DNA from: Cellvibrionaceae bacterium
Lineage (GTDB): Bacteria > Pseudomonadota > Gammaproteobacteria > Pseudomonadales > Cellvibrionaceae
Direction of reading: 5' to 3'
NCBI GenBank assembly: GCA_028281575.1
Contig: JANQJP010000049.1
Span: 1 to 47,754, forward strand
DNA length: 47,754 nt
In this document: positions 35,127 to 43,455 of the stretch, piece after piece
Layout: each line of letters starts with the position of its first letter
Numbering within the stretch: position 1 is the first letter of the stretch
Made by a program: the position numbers and the translations under genes
Notes under the pieces: generated by a model
Database searches by the model: none
Seen by the model: the letters and a program-made list of their open reading frames with translations, nothing else
What the model was told of the DNA's origin: nothing

Positions 35127-35376
35127 TTAAACCTGAATACAGACATGCGATAATGATGCATAGCTTAGGCATAGTTATTCTCTTCAATATACTAAGCCCA
35201 GTATTCGTCTATAAAACCGGTAAATTGCAACGTGAAAATTGTGGTGAATTGGAAAAACGTGCTTACACCCACAATTTTAAGCTGAGCGTACATGAAGCAA
35301 TCATAGAACAGCGTATCCAACATTCTGTTTAGGTCTGGGCAAAAATCGATCGAGATACAATAAGAAGGTAGTGTAA
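35127..35376. other. intergenic region with a stem-loop
   Basis: This gap holds a 10 bp inverted pair AAAATTGTGG / CCACAATTTT (35235-35244 / 35269-35278) separated by 24 bases, and the ribosome site AAGGTAG before the ABC gene. A 70-codon plus-strand frame (35120-35332) crosses it but looks non-coding. Confidence 0.4.
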
Positions 35377-36306
35377 ATGGCATTTGCTTTGGAAATCGAA
35401 CATTTGAAAAAACGGTACGACACAGGGGTTGTTGCACTTGATGATGTGAGTTTGAAAGTCGAGGAGGGTGATTTTTTCGCCCTGCTTGGGCCAAATGGTG
35501 CGGGTAAGTCCACGCTTATAAGTATCATCTGCTCTTTAGTTACCAAAGGTGCGGGAAAAGTAAGCATTTTTGGCGAAGATATTGATAGCGATTTTGACGC
35601 GGCAAAGCGTCATCTGGGTGTCGTGCCGCAGGAATTCAATTTTAATATTTTTGAGAAAGTTGAAGATATCGTTATCAATCAGGCGGGTTACTACGGTATT
35701 GAGCGCGCTGAAGCGCGCGCTAGGGCGGCGCACTATCTCGAGCAGCTGGGTCTTTGGGAAAAGCGCCATCAGGCCTCCCGTTATTTGTCAGGAGGAATGA
35801 AGCGCCGCTTGATGATAGCCAGGGCCTTAGTGCATCAACCGCGTCTGCTTGTGTTGGATGAACCTACAGCGGGTGTTGACATAGAGTTGCGACGAACCAT
35901 GTGGGACTTTATAGAAACAATAAACGCCCAGGGAACCACGATAATTTTGACAACACACTATTTGGAGGAAGCCGAGAGTCTGTGTCGTAACGTCGCCATT
36001 ATCAATCACGGCAGGATTATTGAGCGTTCTGGCATGAAATCTTTGCTGGCGAGCTTGCAGCGCGAAACATTTATTTTTGATTTGGATAGGTCAGCGGAGC
36101 AAGTGATTTTTCCCGACCATTATCACGCGAATGTGCTTGAAGATAATTGCCTTGAAATATCGCTCGATAGTGGCCAACCGTTAAACCCTGTATTTGATAT
36201 GTTAAGTAAGCAGGGGGTAAATGTTGTGAGTATGAGGAACAAGGTAAATCGCCTGGAAGAATTATTTGTCGGGCTTGTATCCACCTCGGGAGAAAAGCAG
36301 TTGTGA
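35377..36306 (+). CDS. ABC-2 type transporter ATPase (YadG-like)
   Basis: A 309-residue ATP-binding subunit: Walker A GPNGAGKST (about 39-47), Q-loop VVPQEFNF, signature LSGGMKRRL, Walker B LLVLDEPTAGVD, and H-loop TTHYLEEAE. The C-terminal 80 residues form the extra domain seen in YadG/NodI-type exporters. It overlaps the permease by 4 bp. The substrate is unknown; the family exports lipids, polysaccharides or drugs. Confidence 0.92.
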   Translation: MAFALEIEHLKKRYDTGVVALDDVSLKVEEGDFFALLGPNGAGKSTLISIICSLVTKGAGKVSIFGEDIDSDFDAAKRHLGVVPQEFNFNIFEKVEDIVINQAGYYGIERAEARARAAHYLEQLGLWEKRHQASRYLSGGMKRRLMIARALVHQPRLLVLDEPTAGVDIELRRTMWDFIETINAQGTTIILTTHYLEEAESLCRNVAIINHGRIIERSGMKSLLASLQRETFIFDLDRSAEQVIFPDHYHANVLEDNCLEISLDSGQPLNPVFDMLSKQGVNVVSMRNKVNRLEELFVGLVSTSGEKQL

Positions 36307-37073
36307 ATAAATCGATAAGAATTTCTTTTTTGACTATCGTGCGCAAAGAGGTGCGTCGTTTTTTAAGAATTTGGGTGCAAACCCTGATTCCGCCGGCGAT
36401 AACGATGGCGCTCTATCTTCTAATCTTTGGCAATTTAATCGGTTCCCGTATCGGTCAAATGGGAGACTTTAGCTATATGGCATTTGTTGTGCCTGGACTC
36501 ATTATGATGTCTGTCATTAACAACGCCTATGCTAACGTATCCGCGTCTTTTTACAGCGCAAAGTTTAATAAAAGTATTGAAGAGTTGTTGGTAAGCCCTA
36601 CACCCAATTATATTATTTTGCTTGGCTATGTGTGTGGTGGAGCACTTCGCGGTTTGCTTGTCGGACTTTTGGTGACACTGCTTTCGCGCATTTTTACTGA
36701 AATTCCGGTTCACTCAATTTCACTCACGGTCATTGTTGTTGTTCTCAGTGCATTATTATTTTCGATGGCGGGGATGATTAACGCTATATATGCGAATACT
36801 TTCGACGATATTTCGATTGTGCCAACCTTTGTTTTAACACCGCTCACCTATCTTGGGGGGGTGTTTTATTCGATTAGCATACTTCCCGGTTTTTGGCAGG
36901 GTGTTTCTCAGATAAACCCTATCTTGTATCTGGTCAATGCTTTTCGCTACGGTATGTTGGGCGTATCTGATGTAAACATCTGGGCCTCGCTCGCTGGAAT
37001 AGCCGTCTTTCTCGTAATACTTTTTGTATGTTGCCTATACTTAATGGAACACAGTAAACGACTGCGCCAGTAG
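36303..37073 (+). CDS. ABC-2 type transporter permease (YadH-like)
   Basis: 256 residues from GTG 36303, with six hydrophobic segments of the ABC2 membrane family (about 28-50, 63-80, 105-130, 140-160, 170-190, 228-250). The motif TPLTYLGGVFYSISILP is typical of YadH. It forms the exporter with the preceding ATPase. queF follows 15 bp later, the same order that I recall in other gammaproteobacteria. Confidence 0.9.
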   Translation: MNKSIRISFLTIVRKEVRRFLRIWVQTLIPPAITMALYLLIFGNLIGSRIGQMGDFSYMAFVVPGLIMMSVINNAYANVSASFYSAKFNKSIEELLVSPTPNYIILLGYVCGGALRGLLVGLLVTLLSRIFTEIPVHSISLTVIVVVLSALLFSMAGMINAIYANTFDDISIVPTFVLTPLTYLGGVFYSISILPGFWQGVSQINPILYLVNAFRYGMLGVSDVNIWASLAGIAVFLVILFVCCLYLMEHSKRLRQ

Positions 37074-37088
37074 TTAGAGGTTAAGATC

Positions 37089-37901
37089 ATGACGGATGTC
37101 CGGCTCGGCCAGGCGACAGCTTACAGCGATTCGTATGACGCGACATTGTTGGAGATTATTCCACGGCAGCTGTCCAGAGAGTCGATGAATGCAGATAGTT
37201 TTTCTGGTCGAGATATATGGAATGCCTACGAAATATCCTGGTTGAACCCCACAGGTATACCGCAAGTGGCGATCGGGGAGTTTTCTATTTCTGCAGATAG
37301 CGAATTTATTATCGAGTCAAAGTCGTTTAAATACTATTTGAATTCGTTTAATCAAACCGCCTTCGACTGCCGTGAAGATGTTCGCTCCGTTATGGAACGG
37401 GACTTGCGAACGCGGGTAAATGGAAATGTTTCGGTAAATTTGTATGGGCTTGATGAATTTTCTCCAGCGCACAATCAGATACCTGGCTACTGTATCGATC
37501 AGCTTGACGCAACAGTGAACGTCTACACGCCGAATAGCGATTTGTTGTCTCACTCCGTAAAGGGTGAGCAACAAGATGTTCAGTTGTATTCGCATTTACT
37601 GAAAAGTAATTGCCCTGTCACAGGGCAGCCGGACTGGGCGACTGTATGGATTCAATACTCGGGTAAACATATTCCCGAGGAAGGCTTGCTCAGATATTTT
37701 GTGTCTTTTCGCCAATATCAGGGGTTTCACGAAAAATGTGTTGAACAAATATATGTTGATTTAATGCAGACCTATGCCCCGAAAAGTTTATGTGTCTATG
37801 CGCGCTATACCCGACGTGGAGGAATAGATATTAACCCGATTAGAATGAGCCATGATGTAGCCGAAATGGCACTGCCATTTGCGCGGCTCGTGCGACAATA
37901 G
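37089..37901 (+). CDS. queF: NADPH-dependent 7-cyano-7-deazaguanine reductase QueF
   Basis: A 270-residue long-form QueF that reduces preQ0 to preQ1 in queuosine synthesis. The NADPH motif ESKSFKYY begins at E76. The thioimide-forming Cys is C175 in LKSNCPVTGQPDW, with D182 the acid. FHEKCVEQI and RRGGIDINP are present. It is convergent with the cyclase gene, 7 bp apart. Confidence 0.95.
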   Translation: MTDVRLGQATAYSDSYDATLLEIIPRQLSRESMNADSFSGRDIWNAYEISWLNPTGIPQVAIGEFSISADSEFIIESKSFKYYLNSFNQTAFDCREDVRSVMERDLRTRVNGNVSVNLYGLDEFSPAHNQIPGYCIDQLDATVNVYTPNSDLLSHSVKGEQQDVQLYSHLLKSNCPVTGQPDWATVWIQYSGKHIPEEGLLRYFVSFRQYQGFHEKCVEQIYVDLMQTYAPKSLCVYARYTRRGGIDINPIRMSHDVAEMALPFARLVRQ

Positions 37902-37908
37902 CACGCTC

Positions 37909-39288
37909 TTATTTATCTCTAAGCTTATTCGCGATATTTTGGAGTTGCTCAGCAATGCGGTCGCGGTCGTAATTTTTTACTTTTTCCAGATCGACATGCA
38001 TTGAAAAGCCCTGAATATATTCTTCGAAATAACTCTGGTTGCTTCCCAGCTCTTTTCTAAGATTGATCACTTGATAAACTTTTATTGGATGACTAAAACC
38101 TTTAGCTTTAATTTCACCCCTGTCGCGACACATAATGCTTTCTTTAATCAGCGACCATGTCTCGTGCGAAACTAAAATCTCTCCCGGCTCGGCGGCCGAC
38201 TCCAAACGGCTTGCGAGATTTACATGTGTGCCTAATACGGTGTAATCCATGTACTCACTTGTTCCGAAAGTGCCCACTGTGCAGTAACCACTGTTAATTC
38301 CCATTCGAATTTTTAGTCGTTTTTTAATGCCCTGGTTATACCATTTGTTTTCGAGTTCTTTCATCTTCCTGCGCATGTCGAGCGCCATGGCAATGCAGCG
38401 CATACAGTCGGCCTTCATGCCACCGCTCTGGGTATCGCCAAACAGGACCATTAAACCGTCCCCCATAAATTTATCGATGGTACCGCGGTGTTTGGTTGCA
38501 ATCTTAACCATCTCGGTTAGATAGTTATTTAGTAATTCGTTCAGTACTTCCGCTTCAAGCTCTTCAGACAGTGAGCTAAAACCTGCGATATCGGAAAAGA
38601 AAACGGTAATGCGTTTACGGTCTGCTTTAAGCGATGCGTCTTTGCCTTGGTTGAGCGCGTTCCACACGGTGGGTGTGACGTAGCGAGATAACTTGTAGGA
38701 GCGGACTTTTTGTAGAACGAGATCGTTGTAGTGTTTTTTATTTTCAAGTTTTAGTCGATGAAAACGCCGCTGAATATAGTAGGCGAACATAACGAGATAG
38801 CCCACGATGCCCAAAGCCAGTAGCGATAATGTTGGGGTAGTTGCAGTAAAGGCCCATTGAAAAGGCTGAATCATGGATGCGATACCGGCGCCCAATAGAA
38901 AAGCGCCTAAATCGGTCACCGTTTGGCGAAGTGATGCAATAATTGTCGCGTTAAAGAGTATTAAGGCCAAGAGGATCAGGCTAACAAATACATTGTGAAA
39001 AAAGTATGCGGTACTTACTGAAATAATTAGTGCGTCAGCCGTACTTATCTGGTGGTAGAAACTCTTGGTGAAGGAGCGAGATTTTGCAATTCGCAACCAT
39101 ATTCCAGTACCGGCAAAGTAAAGTACAGTAACCACCAGAACAAGTTGGTCTCGCGTTGAAAAAAAACGCTCGGAAAGTTGGCTTACAATAATTGCTACTA
39201 CAGTTGCCCCCAAAATAAGCCGCACCGAGTTCTTTTTTAGAGATACCGGGGTAAGTTGAGGGGGCTTGCGAACGCTGATGTCGTTCAT
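37909..39288 (-). CDS. membrane class III adenylate cyclase (CyaB-like, MASE2)
   Basis: 459 residues. A MASE2-type membrane part with about six hydrophobic segments (about 22-175) is followed by a class III cyclase domain (about 222-400). Metal Asp residues are D233 (FFSDIAGFS) and D277 (FMGDGLMVLFG). The transition-state pair N357/R361 lies in VNLASRLE. Length and layout match Pseudomonas CyaB, which makes cAMP for Vfr. It follows the coiled-coil gene by 16 bp, probably one operon. Confidence 0.9.
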   Translation of the reverse strand: MNDISVRKPPQLTPVSLKKNSVRLILGATVVAIIVSQLSERFFSTRDQLVLVVTVLYFAGTGIWLRIAKSRSFTKSFYHQISTADALIISVSTAYFFHNVFVSLILLALILFNATIIASLRQTVTDLGAFLLGAGIASMIQPFQWAFTATTPTLSLLALGIVGYLVMFAYYIQRRFHRLKLENKKHYNDLVLQKVRSYKLSRYVTPTVWNALNQGKDASLKADRKRITVFFSDIAGFSSLSEELEAEVLNELLNNYLTEMVKIATKHRGTIDKFMGDGLMVLFGDTQSGGMKADCMRCIAMALDMRRKMKELENKWYNQGIKKRLKIRMGINSGYCTVGTFGTSEYMDYTVLGTHVNLASRLESAAEPGEILVSHETWSLIKESIMCRDRGEIKAKGFSHPIKVYQVINLRKELGSNQSYFEEYIQGFSMHVDLEKVKNYDRDRIAEQLQNIANKLRDK

Positions 39289-39304
39289 CGTGTGACGTTT
39301 TTTC

Positions 39305-40585
39305 TCATTGTTGGAGTTTTAAATCGAGAAATTTTTCTTCCAGCTCGTTGTATTTGGTTTCTAAATCAGTGAGTTCTTTACGCAGCCGCGCCGCGTCGTC
39401 ATTGTTTGCTGTACGGGATTGTATCATTGCTTCTTTAAGCTTCTTCTGTAGTTTTCTGTTTTCAGAAACGGCAGAGTGGTATTTTAGATCTGTCTCGTCC
39501 AGCTGTTTGCGCAGGTTGACAACTTCGCTTTTGACCTGCGGTAGCTTATTTAATTTCGATTTCATGATTTCGAGATCAGCGTTGACGGTATTTAATTCGT
39601 CTTCGAGTAGCTGAATGCAGGTTTCCGACTCCTGGACAAATCTCATTTGCTTTTGCAGCTCGTCTTGCAGACCTTCAACAACATCGCTGCGCTCAGATTC
39701 CGTTTTGGCCTCGCGAAGTTTGCGTTGAAGCTCTTCTATAATCTTGTGTTGATCGGCCGCTACGGTGCGCAGATGTTTGACTTCGCTGGAGCTTTCTCCA
39801 TTCGCTCGGCCTGTGCCTTCGAAGACAGGGGTGTTATCGGATTCCTTCTCGATGATTTTTGCAACCCCGTTGTAGCTGGCGTGATAGTCTGACAATGCCT
39901 GGTCGAACTTCTCTCCCGCACCGATCTCGGACGCCATAGAGCTTAAGTCTTCATAGCGCGTCTGCGCCTCTTTTTGAGAATCCTGAAATTTTTCTTCAAG
40001 CGCAAAATAGAGCGATTTGAACTTTTCCAGGTTTTTCACGCGTTTCCGCGCGTTGTCGAGTTCATCTTTGATGCCTTGAAGTTCGGCAGATATCTCAGGG
40101 CTGGCGTCCTCATCGTCTGCAAAGTCTTCGAGGAAGCTGAATATTCGATCGTAGCGGTTGCGTAAGCCGCGCCAGTCAGGCTCGCCAGAGTCACTGGTCT
40201 GGCTGATTGACTCCTTTTCCGCGAGAAGTAGGGCGTGCCTGAGCGATGCTGTGCGATGAGGCAGAGGAATTCCCGGAGCGATGTCCAGAGAAATGTCTTG
40301 ATTGGAGTTTAACGAATCGTGATGGTCAAGCGTCTTCTGGATTTGTGCGTCGACGTGATCCAGATAGGAGAGGACATCCTGCTGAGCGTCTGCTGGGGTG
40401 CTATTCCTCCCGCCCTTGGCCGCGCGAGCCTTCTTCAGCTCTGCTACAAGATCATGCGCTTTCTGCTTGAGTTGGGATACGAGCTTGCGCAAAGAGCGGT
40501 TCTGTATAACCAGGAATATGCATACCACCAGCAGGAGCAAAGCAATCTCTGCTGCGACGATCAGCATCAAATTTGATGAGTCCAT
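39305..40585 (-). CDS. TM-anchored long coiled-coil protein, cyclase partner
   Basis: 426 residues: one N-terminal TM helix (about 6-26), then nearly continuous heptad-type helix with high Glu/Lys/Leu content (about 30-70 and 160-426) broken by a Ser/Asp-rich linker (70-150). No catalytic motif. It is probably a structural or scaffold protein. Its stop is 16 bp before the cyclase start, so the two proteins may act together at the inner membrane. The name is not known to me. Confidence 0.7.
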   Translation of the reverse strand: MDSSNLMLIVAAEIALLLLVVCIFLVIQNRSLRKLVSQLKQKAHDLVAELKKARAAKGGRNSTPADAQQDVLSYLDHVDAQIQKTLDHHDSLNSNQDISLDIAPGIPLPHRTASLRHALLLAEKESISQTSDSGEPDWRGLRNRYDRIFSFLEDFADDEDASPEISAELQGIKDELDNARKRVKNLEKFKSLYFALEEKFQDSQKEAQTRYEDLSSMASEIGAGEKFDQALSDYHASYNGVAKIIEKESDNTPVFEGTGRANGESSSEVKHLRTVAADQHKIIEELQRKLREAKTESERSDVVEGLQDELQKQMRFVQESETCIQLLEDELNTVNADLEIMKSKLNKLPQVKSEVVNLRKQLDETDLKYHSAVSENRKLQKKLKEAMIQSRTANNDDAARLRKELTDLETKYNELEEKFLDLKLQQ

Positions 40586-40766
40586 AATGCTCTGAGCCGC
40601 GGTTTCCGGATCTAGTCAAGCGTTTCTATTAGAAGATTATGGCCTATAAACCTGGACTAGGCGAATGACAGGCTCTAATTAATGTATTCGTGTGAAATAG
40701 CCCTCAGATCATGTCATTGCATCTGTAATTCGCATTGTGTAGAGTGTGCCGCCGTCAAAAAGTGGG

Positions 40767-41163
40767 GCGAATGAATGTCGAAGCGCGCTTCGACCACGAG
40801 GGAATCTCGGAAGCCCTCAATTTATATAAAGTTGTTGTGTAAGTTTTGGTGAGGTGTCCGACAAATCTGTCGGGAACAGATTTGGACGTCTCTCAGACGC
40901 CCCGTTAGGGGTGAGCCTCAGGAAGAGGCGAATCAGTGTCGAAGCTTGCTTCGGCCACGAGGGAATCTTGGAAGCCCTTGACTATAAAAAGTTGTTATTC
41001 AGTTTTGGTGAGGTGTCCGACAAATCTGTCTGGAACAGATTTGGACGTCTCAGACGCCCCGTTAGGGGTGAGCCTCAGGAAGAGGCGAATCAGTGTCGAA
41101 GCTTACTTCGGCCACGAGGGAATCTTGGAAGCCCTTGACTATAAAAAGTTGTTATTCAGTTTT
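40767..41163 (+). repeat. tandem array of tRNA-Ser 5' stubs with hairpin-rich spacers
   Basis: Two full units (40848-41006, 159 bp; 41007-41163, 157 bp) and a diverged partial unit (40767-40847) precede the real tRNA-Ser. Each full unit begins with GGTGAGGTGTCCGA, the first 14 bases of the tRNA, but departs from it there. The spacer can fold into serial hairpins: CCGACA/TGTCGG or AAATCTGT/ACAGATTT, CGTCT/AGACG, CCCC/GGGG, GCCTC/GAGGC and CGAAGC/GCTTCG. Nothing in it looks like a protein gene. 40586-40766 shows nothing. Confidence 0.85.
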
Positions 41164-41251
41164 GGTGAGGTGTCCGAGTGGTCGAAGGAGCACGCCTGGA
41201 AAGTGTGTAAGTCGAAAGGCTTCGAGGGTTCGAATCCCTCCCTCACCGCCA
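41164..41251 (+). tRNA. tRNA-Ser (GGA)
   Basis: 88 nt type II tRNA. The acceptor GGTGAGG pairs with CCTCACC, the anticodon loop CTGGAAA gives GGA, a long variable arm is present, the T-arm is GAGGGTTCGAATCCCTC, and CCA is encoded. It is the only complete copy after two 5' stubs. Confidence 0.97.
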
Positions 41252-41379
41252 TTTAATCATCCGATAAAGTCCGACGTTTTCCGAAAAACCCCTTAAAAAC
41301 AAGCATTTAAAGCTGTTTTCACTCCATCAAGATTCACAAGGGTTTTGCAAAGTCCAGCGTTTTTAGTAACACTGAGCCA

Positions 41380-41426
41380 GCCTCCTTATTTGTGCATAGC
41401 TTCATGCTATGCACAAATAAGGAGGC
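41380..41426. repeat. perfect 21 bp hairpin
   Basis: The arms 41380-41400 and 41406-41426 (GCCTCCTTATTTGTGC... and its complement) match fully around loop TTCAT. There is no T-run on either side. It may terminate fic transcripts, or mark a mobile-element end. The surrounding 41252-41523 holds nothing else clear. Confidence 0.8.
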
Positions 41427-41523
41427 CACAACAAAAAATGGTTCAGACCACTGTGAAAGGTTTTCTGTGCAACCAATCCTGTCCCAACGGCTTCCTTGAT
41501 GCGAGCATCCCACCTTCTCAGAA

Positions 41524-42627
41524 TTAATAAGTATTGAACCCGTTAGAATCCAAAGTAATCAGTTTCACTAACTTTGGATGAATAAACAGCCGCTCTCTAC
41601 CGGCTTGCTGCTCGGTTAACACACCGACACTTACCAGCTTTTTCAAATACTCAGAAGCCGTCTGCCGTTTAGCTATATCCGCTTCCACCAAATTACTGAT
41701 CCGGCAATAAGGCTGCTCGAAAATAACATCTATGAGTTCACGGCTATAAATCTTTGGCAGCTGTCCTCGCACATAATCGGCGGTATGATCGGCCAGGTCA
41801 CGGATGCTAATAATTTTCTGTGTTGTCCACTGTGCTGTGCTTTCGACCGCTTCCAGCATATACAACAGCCAGGGTTCCCAGGCGTGCTCTCGAGTTACTG
41901 CCAACAGGCCGCTATAGTACTGGCTTTTGTTGGCGATGATATAGCGGCTTAGGTATAGAATAGGCAGAGTAAGCAGCTCTTCTTGCACCAAGTACAGGAT
42001 ATTCAGAATTCTGCCGGTGCGACCATTGCCATCGGTAAATGGGTGAATGGCTTCAAACTGGTAGTGCATGACTGCCATGCGAATCAGTGGGTCTAAGTCC
42101 GGCTGTTCATGAAGAAAGCTTTCCCAGTTGCTTAATAGGTCTCGCAATACCTTTTCACCCGCTGGCGGGGTGCTAATGATTTCACCCGTCCTGTCGTTGG
42201 CCAGTGCTGTACCCGGTACTTTGCGCACCGCCATATCAACCCCTTTGATTTGACTACAGATGGACTCAGCCATATTAGTGTTAATAGGGCGCTGCGCTAA
42301 TCCCTGCCAACCCTCGTATAAGGCTCTACGATACCGAAGGGCTTCTTTAGTAGCCGGGTCCGCATGTGCCTCATCGTTATCAGCAAACTGGAATAGCTTA
42401 TCGGTGGTGGTAACGATATTCTCAATTTCTGAACTGTCTTTGGCTTCCAGGGTAGGCAGGGTATTGATCAGCATGGCCTGGTTGGGAATAAGCTCAGTTG
42501 CTTGCTTAAGTTCGGCAAGAGCAACACGAGCAGCTATACAGCGTTTTAATACTGCCCGAGTTTCTAGTTTGATACTTGGAGGCAATAGAGGAAGGTCGTT
42601 ATAGGGCTTTTCGGGGTGCCAGCTCAT
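41524..42627 (-). CDS. Fic family AMPylase-like protein with inhibitory motif
   Basis: 367 residues. The N-terminal helix carries the class II inhibitory motif SSEIEN (65-70, S-xxx-E-N). The Fic core has HPFTDGNGRTGR (195-206) with catalytic H195. The C-terminus (about 275-360) is a winged helix (AEYLKKLVSVGVLTEQ-type segment). It probably AMPylates a protein target when inhibition is relieved. The wHTH and the operator-like repeats upstream suggest self-regulation. No separate antitoxin gene is needed in this class. Confidence 0.92.
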   Translation of the reverse strand: MSWHPEKPYNDLPLLPPSIKLETRAVLKRCIAARVALAELKQATELIPNQAMLINTLPTLEAKDSSEIENIVTTTDKLFQFADNDEAHADPATKEALRYRRALYEGWQGLAQRPINTNMAESICSQIKGVDMAVRKVPGTALANDRTGEIISTPPAGEKVLRDLLSNWESFLHEQPDLDPLIRMAVMHYQFEAIHPFTDGNGRTGRILNILYLVQEELLTLPILYLSRYIIANKSQYYSGLLAVTREHAWEPWLLYMLEAVESTAQWTTQKIISIRDLADHTADYVRGQLPKIYSRELIDVIFEQPYCRISNLVEADIAKRQTASEYLKKLVSVGVLTEQQAGRERLFIHPKLVKLITLDSNGFNTY

Positions 42628-42647
42628 ATATTTATAAATTCTAGTTT

Positions 42648-42706
42648 TATCGACATATTGGGAGCTTATGTCGATAGCATCGACACGTCAAGGAGTTATG
42701 TCGATA
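42648..42706. promoter_or_regulatory. operator-like TATCGACATA repeats upstream of fic
   Basis: The 10-mer TATCGACATA occurs at 42648-42657 and, inverted as TATGTCGATA, at 42667-42676 and 42697-42706. A shorter match, ATCGACA, lies at 42679-42685. They lie 20-80 bp upstream of the fic start, where a repressor would block transcription. Confidence 0.6.
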
Positions 42707-42811
42707 CTTTTCAAAAATGTAGACATAAGAGCCAGTTCTCTCTCAATAAATTCAGTTTTTGAGAGGGTAAGAAACCAACTGCTTAAATTAAGAATAATAA
42801 TGGGCAAGCGG

Positions 42812-43455
42812 CTAATTGGCAGGGAATGGGTTGTGAATTTGCCGTTTAGTAACACTGCAAGGAACACCAGAAAAGTTTTCTCTAACAATGGATTTAGCTT
42901 CTGGTAAAGTAGCTGGGCATTGCGAGATTGGTCTGCCGATAAGAAGAAGGGGATGATTGGGGTGAATGTTATATATTTCTTTGACTGGTAGTGCGATAGC
43001 TGGAATGCCTTGTATTGCCAAGTTATTCGCAAACAGCACGCGTCTAATACCTCTCTTTCTTTTCTTGTGCTTGTAATTGCAAACCAATATACGGTCCCCT
43101 GAGGTTCCTCCACCAAATGATCTCGGAATAGATGTGAATTCCTGTTGAACCTTTTCAAACGCATGCTTGTATTTGAACTCTCTATTTAAGTGTTTTAAGA
43201 GTGCAGCCTTCTCATAATGTTTGAAGATATTTTTGCCAAGCGCTTCGTAGAATTGGTTTTCATCTTTGAATGCATATCGCGAAGAGGCGTGAATCAGGAC
43301 GCCTAGATTGGAATATTCTAAGCGTTTTTTTTGCTCGCACGAAAAAAACCAGTTTTTGTCTTTATCTTTTGCTTCGGAAGGAATGGCATAAACAATTAAG
43401 ATCAGTAGCTTTAAAAGAAAAACTTTTTTACTTTTGAGAAAGTTATGAACGACAT
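42812..43455 (-). CDS. putative secreted protein needing a -1 frameshift
   Basis: AGGAAG (43463-43468) and ATG 43453-43455 begin a frame that stops after 14 codons. A -1 slip at A AAA AAG (43423-43429, in phase) would continue into a long frame without any start near its own signal peptide. The joined product is about 214 residues with signal peptide VFLLKLLILIVYAIPSEA. A body of about 185 residues follows, rich in Lys/His, with no family recognised. It could be programmed frameshifting, phase variation, a pseudogene, or an assembly error. Confidence 0.5.

Noticed and set aside
35120-35332. 70-codon plus-strand frame before the ABC ATPase gene
   Set aside because: No ribosome site, no family, and it crosses a stem-loop in the gap.
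37889-37905. CGTGC/GCACG hairpin between queF and the cyclase gene as a terminator
   Set aside because: The stem is only 5 bp and overlaps the queF coding end, with no clear T-run.
40767-41163. CRISPR-like array at the tRNA-Ser repeats
   Set aside because: The units are about 158 bp, near identical throughout, with no short repeats separated by unique spacers, and no cas genes are near.
42688-43164. 158-codon minus-strand frame overlapping the secreted-protein gene
   Set aside because: Another frame of the same DNA; the body at 42812-43455 has the signal peptide and ribosome site, this does not.
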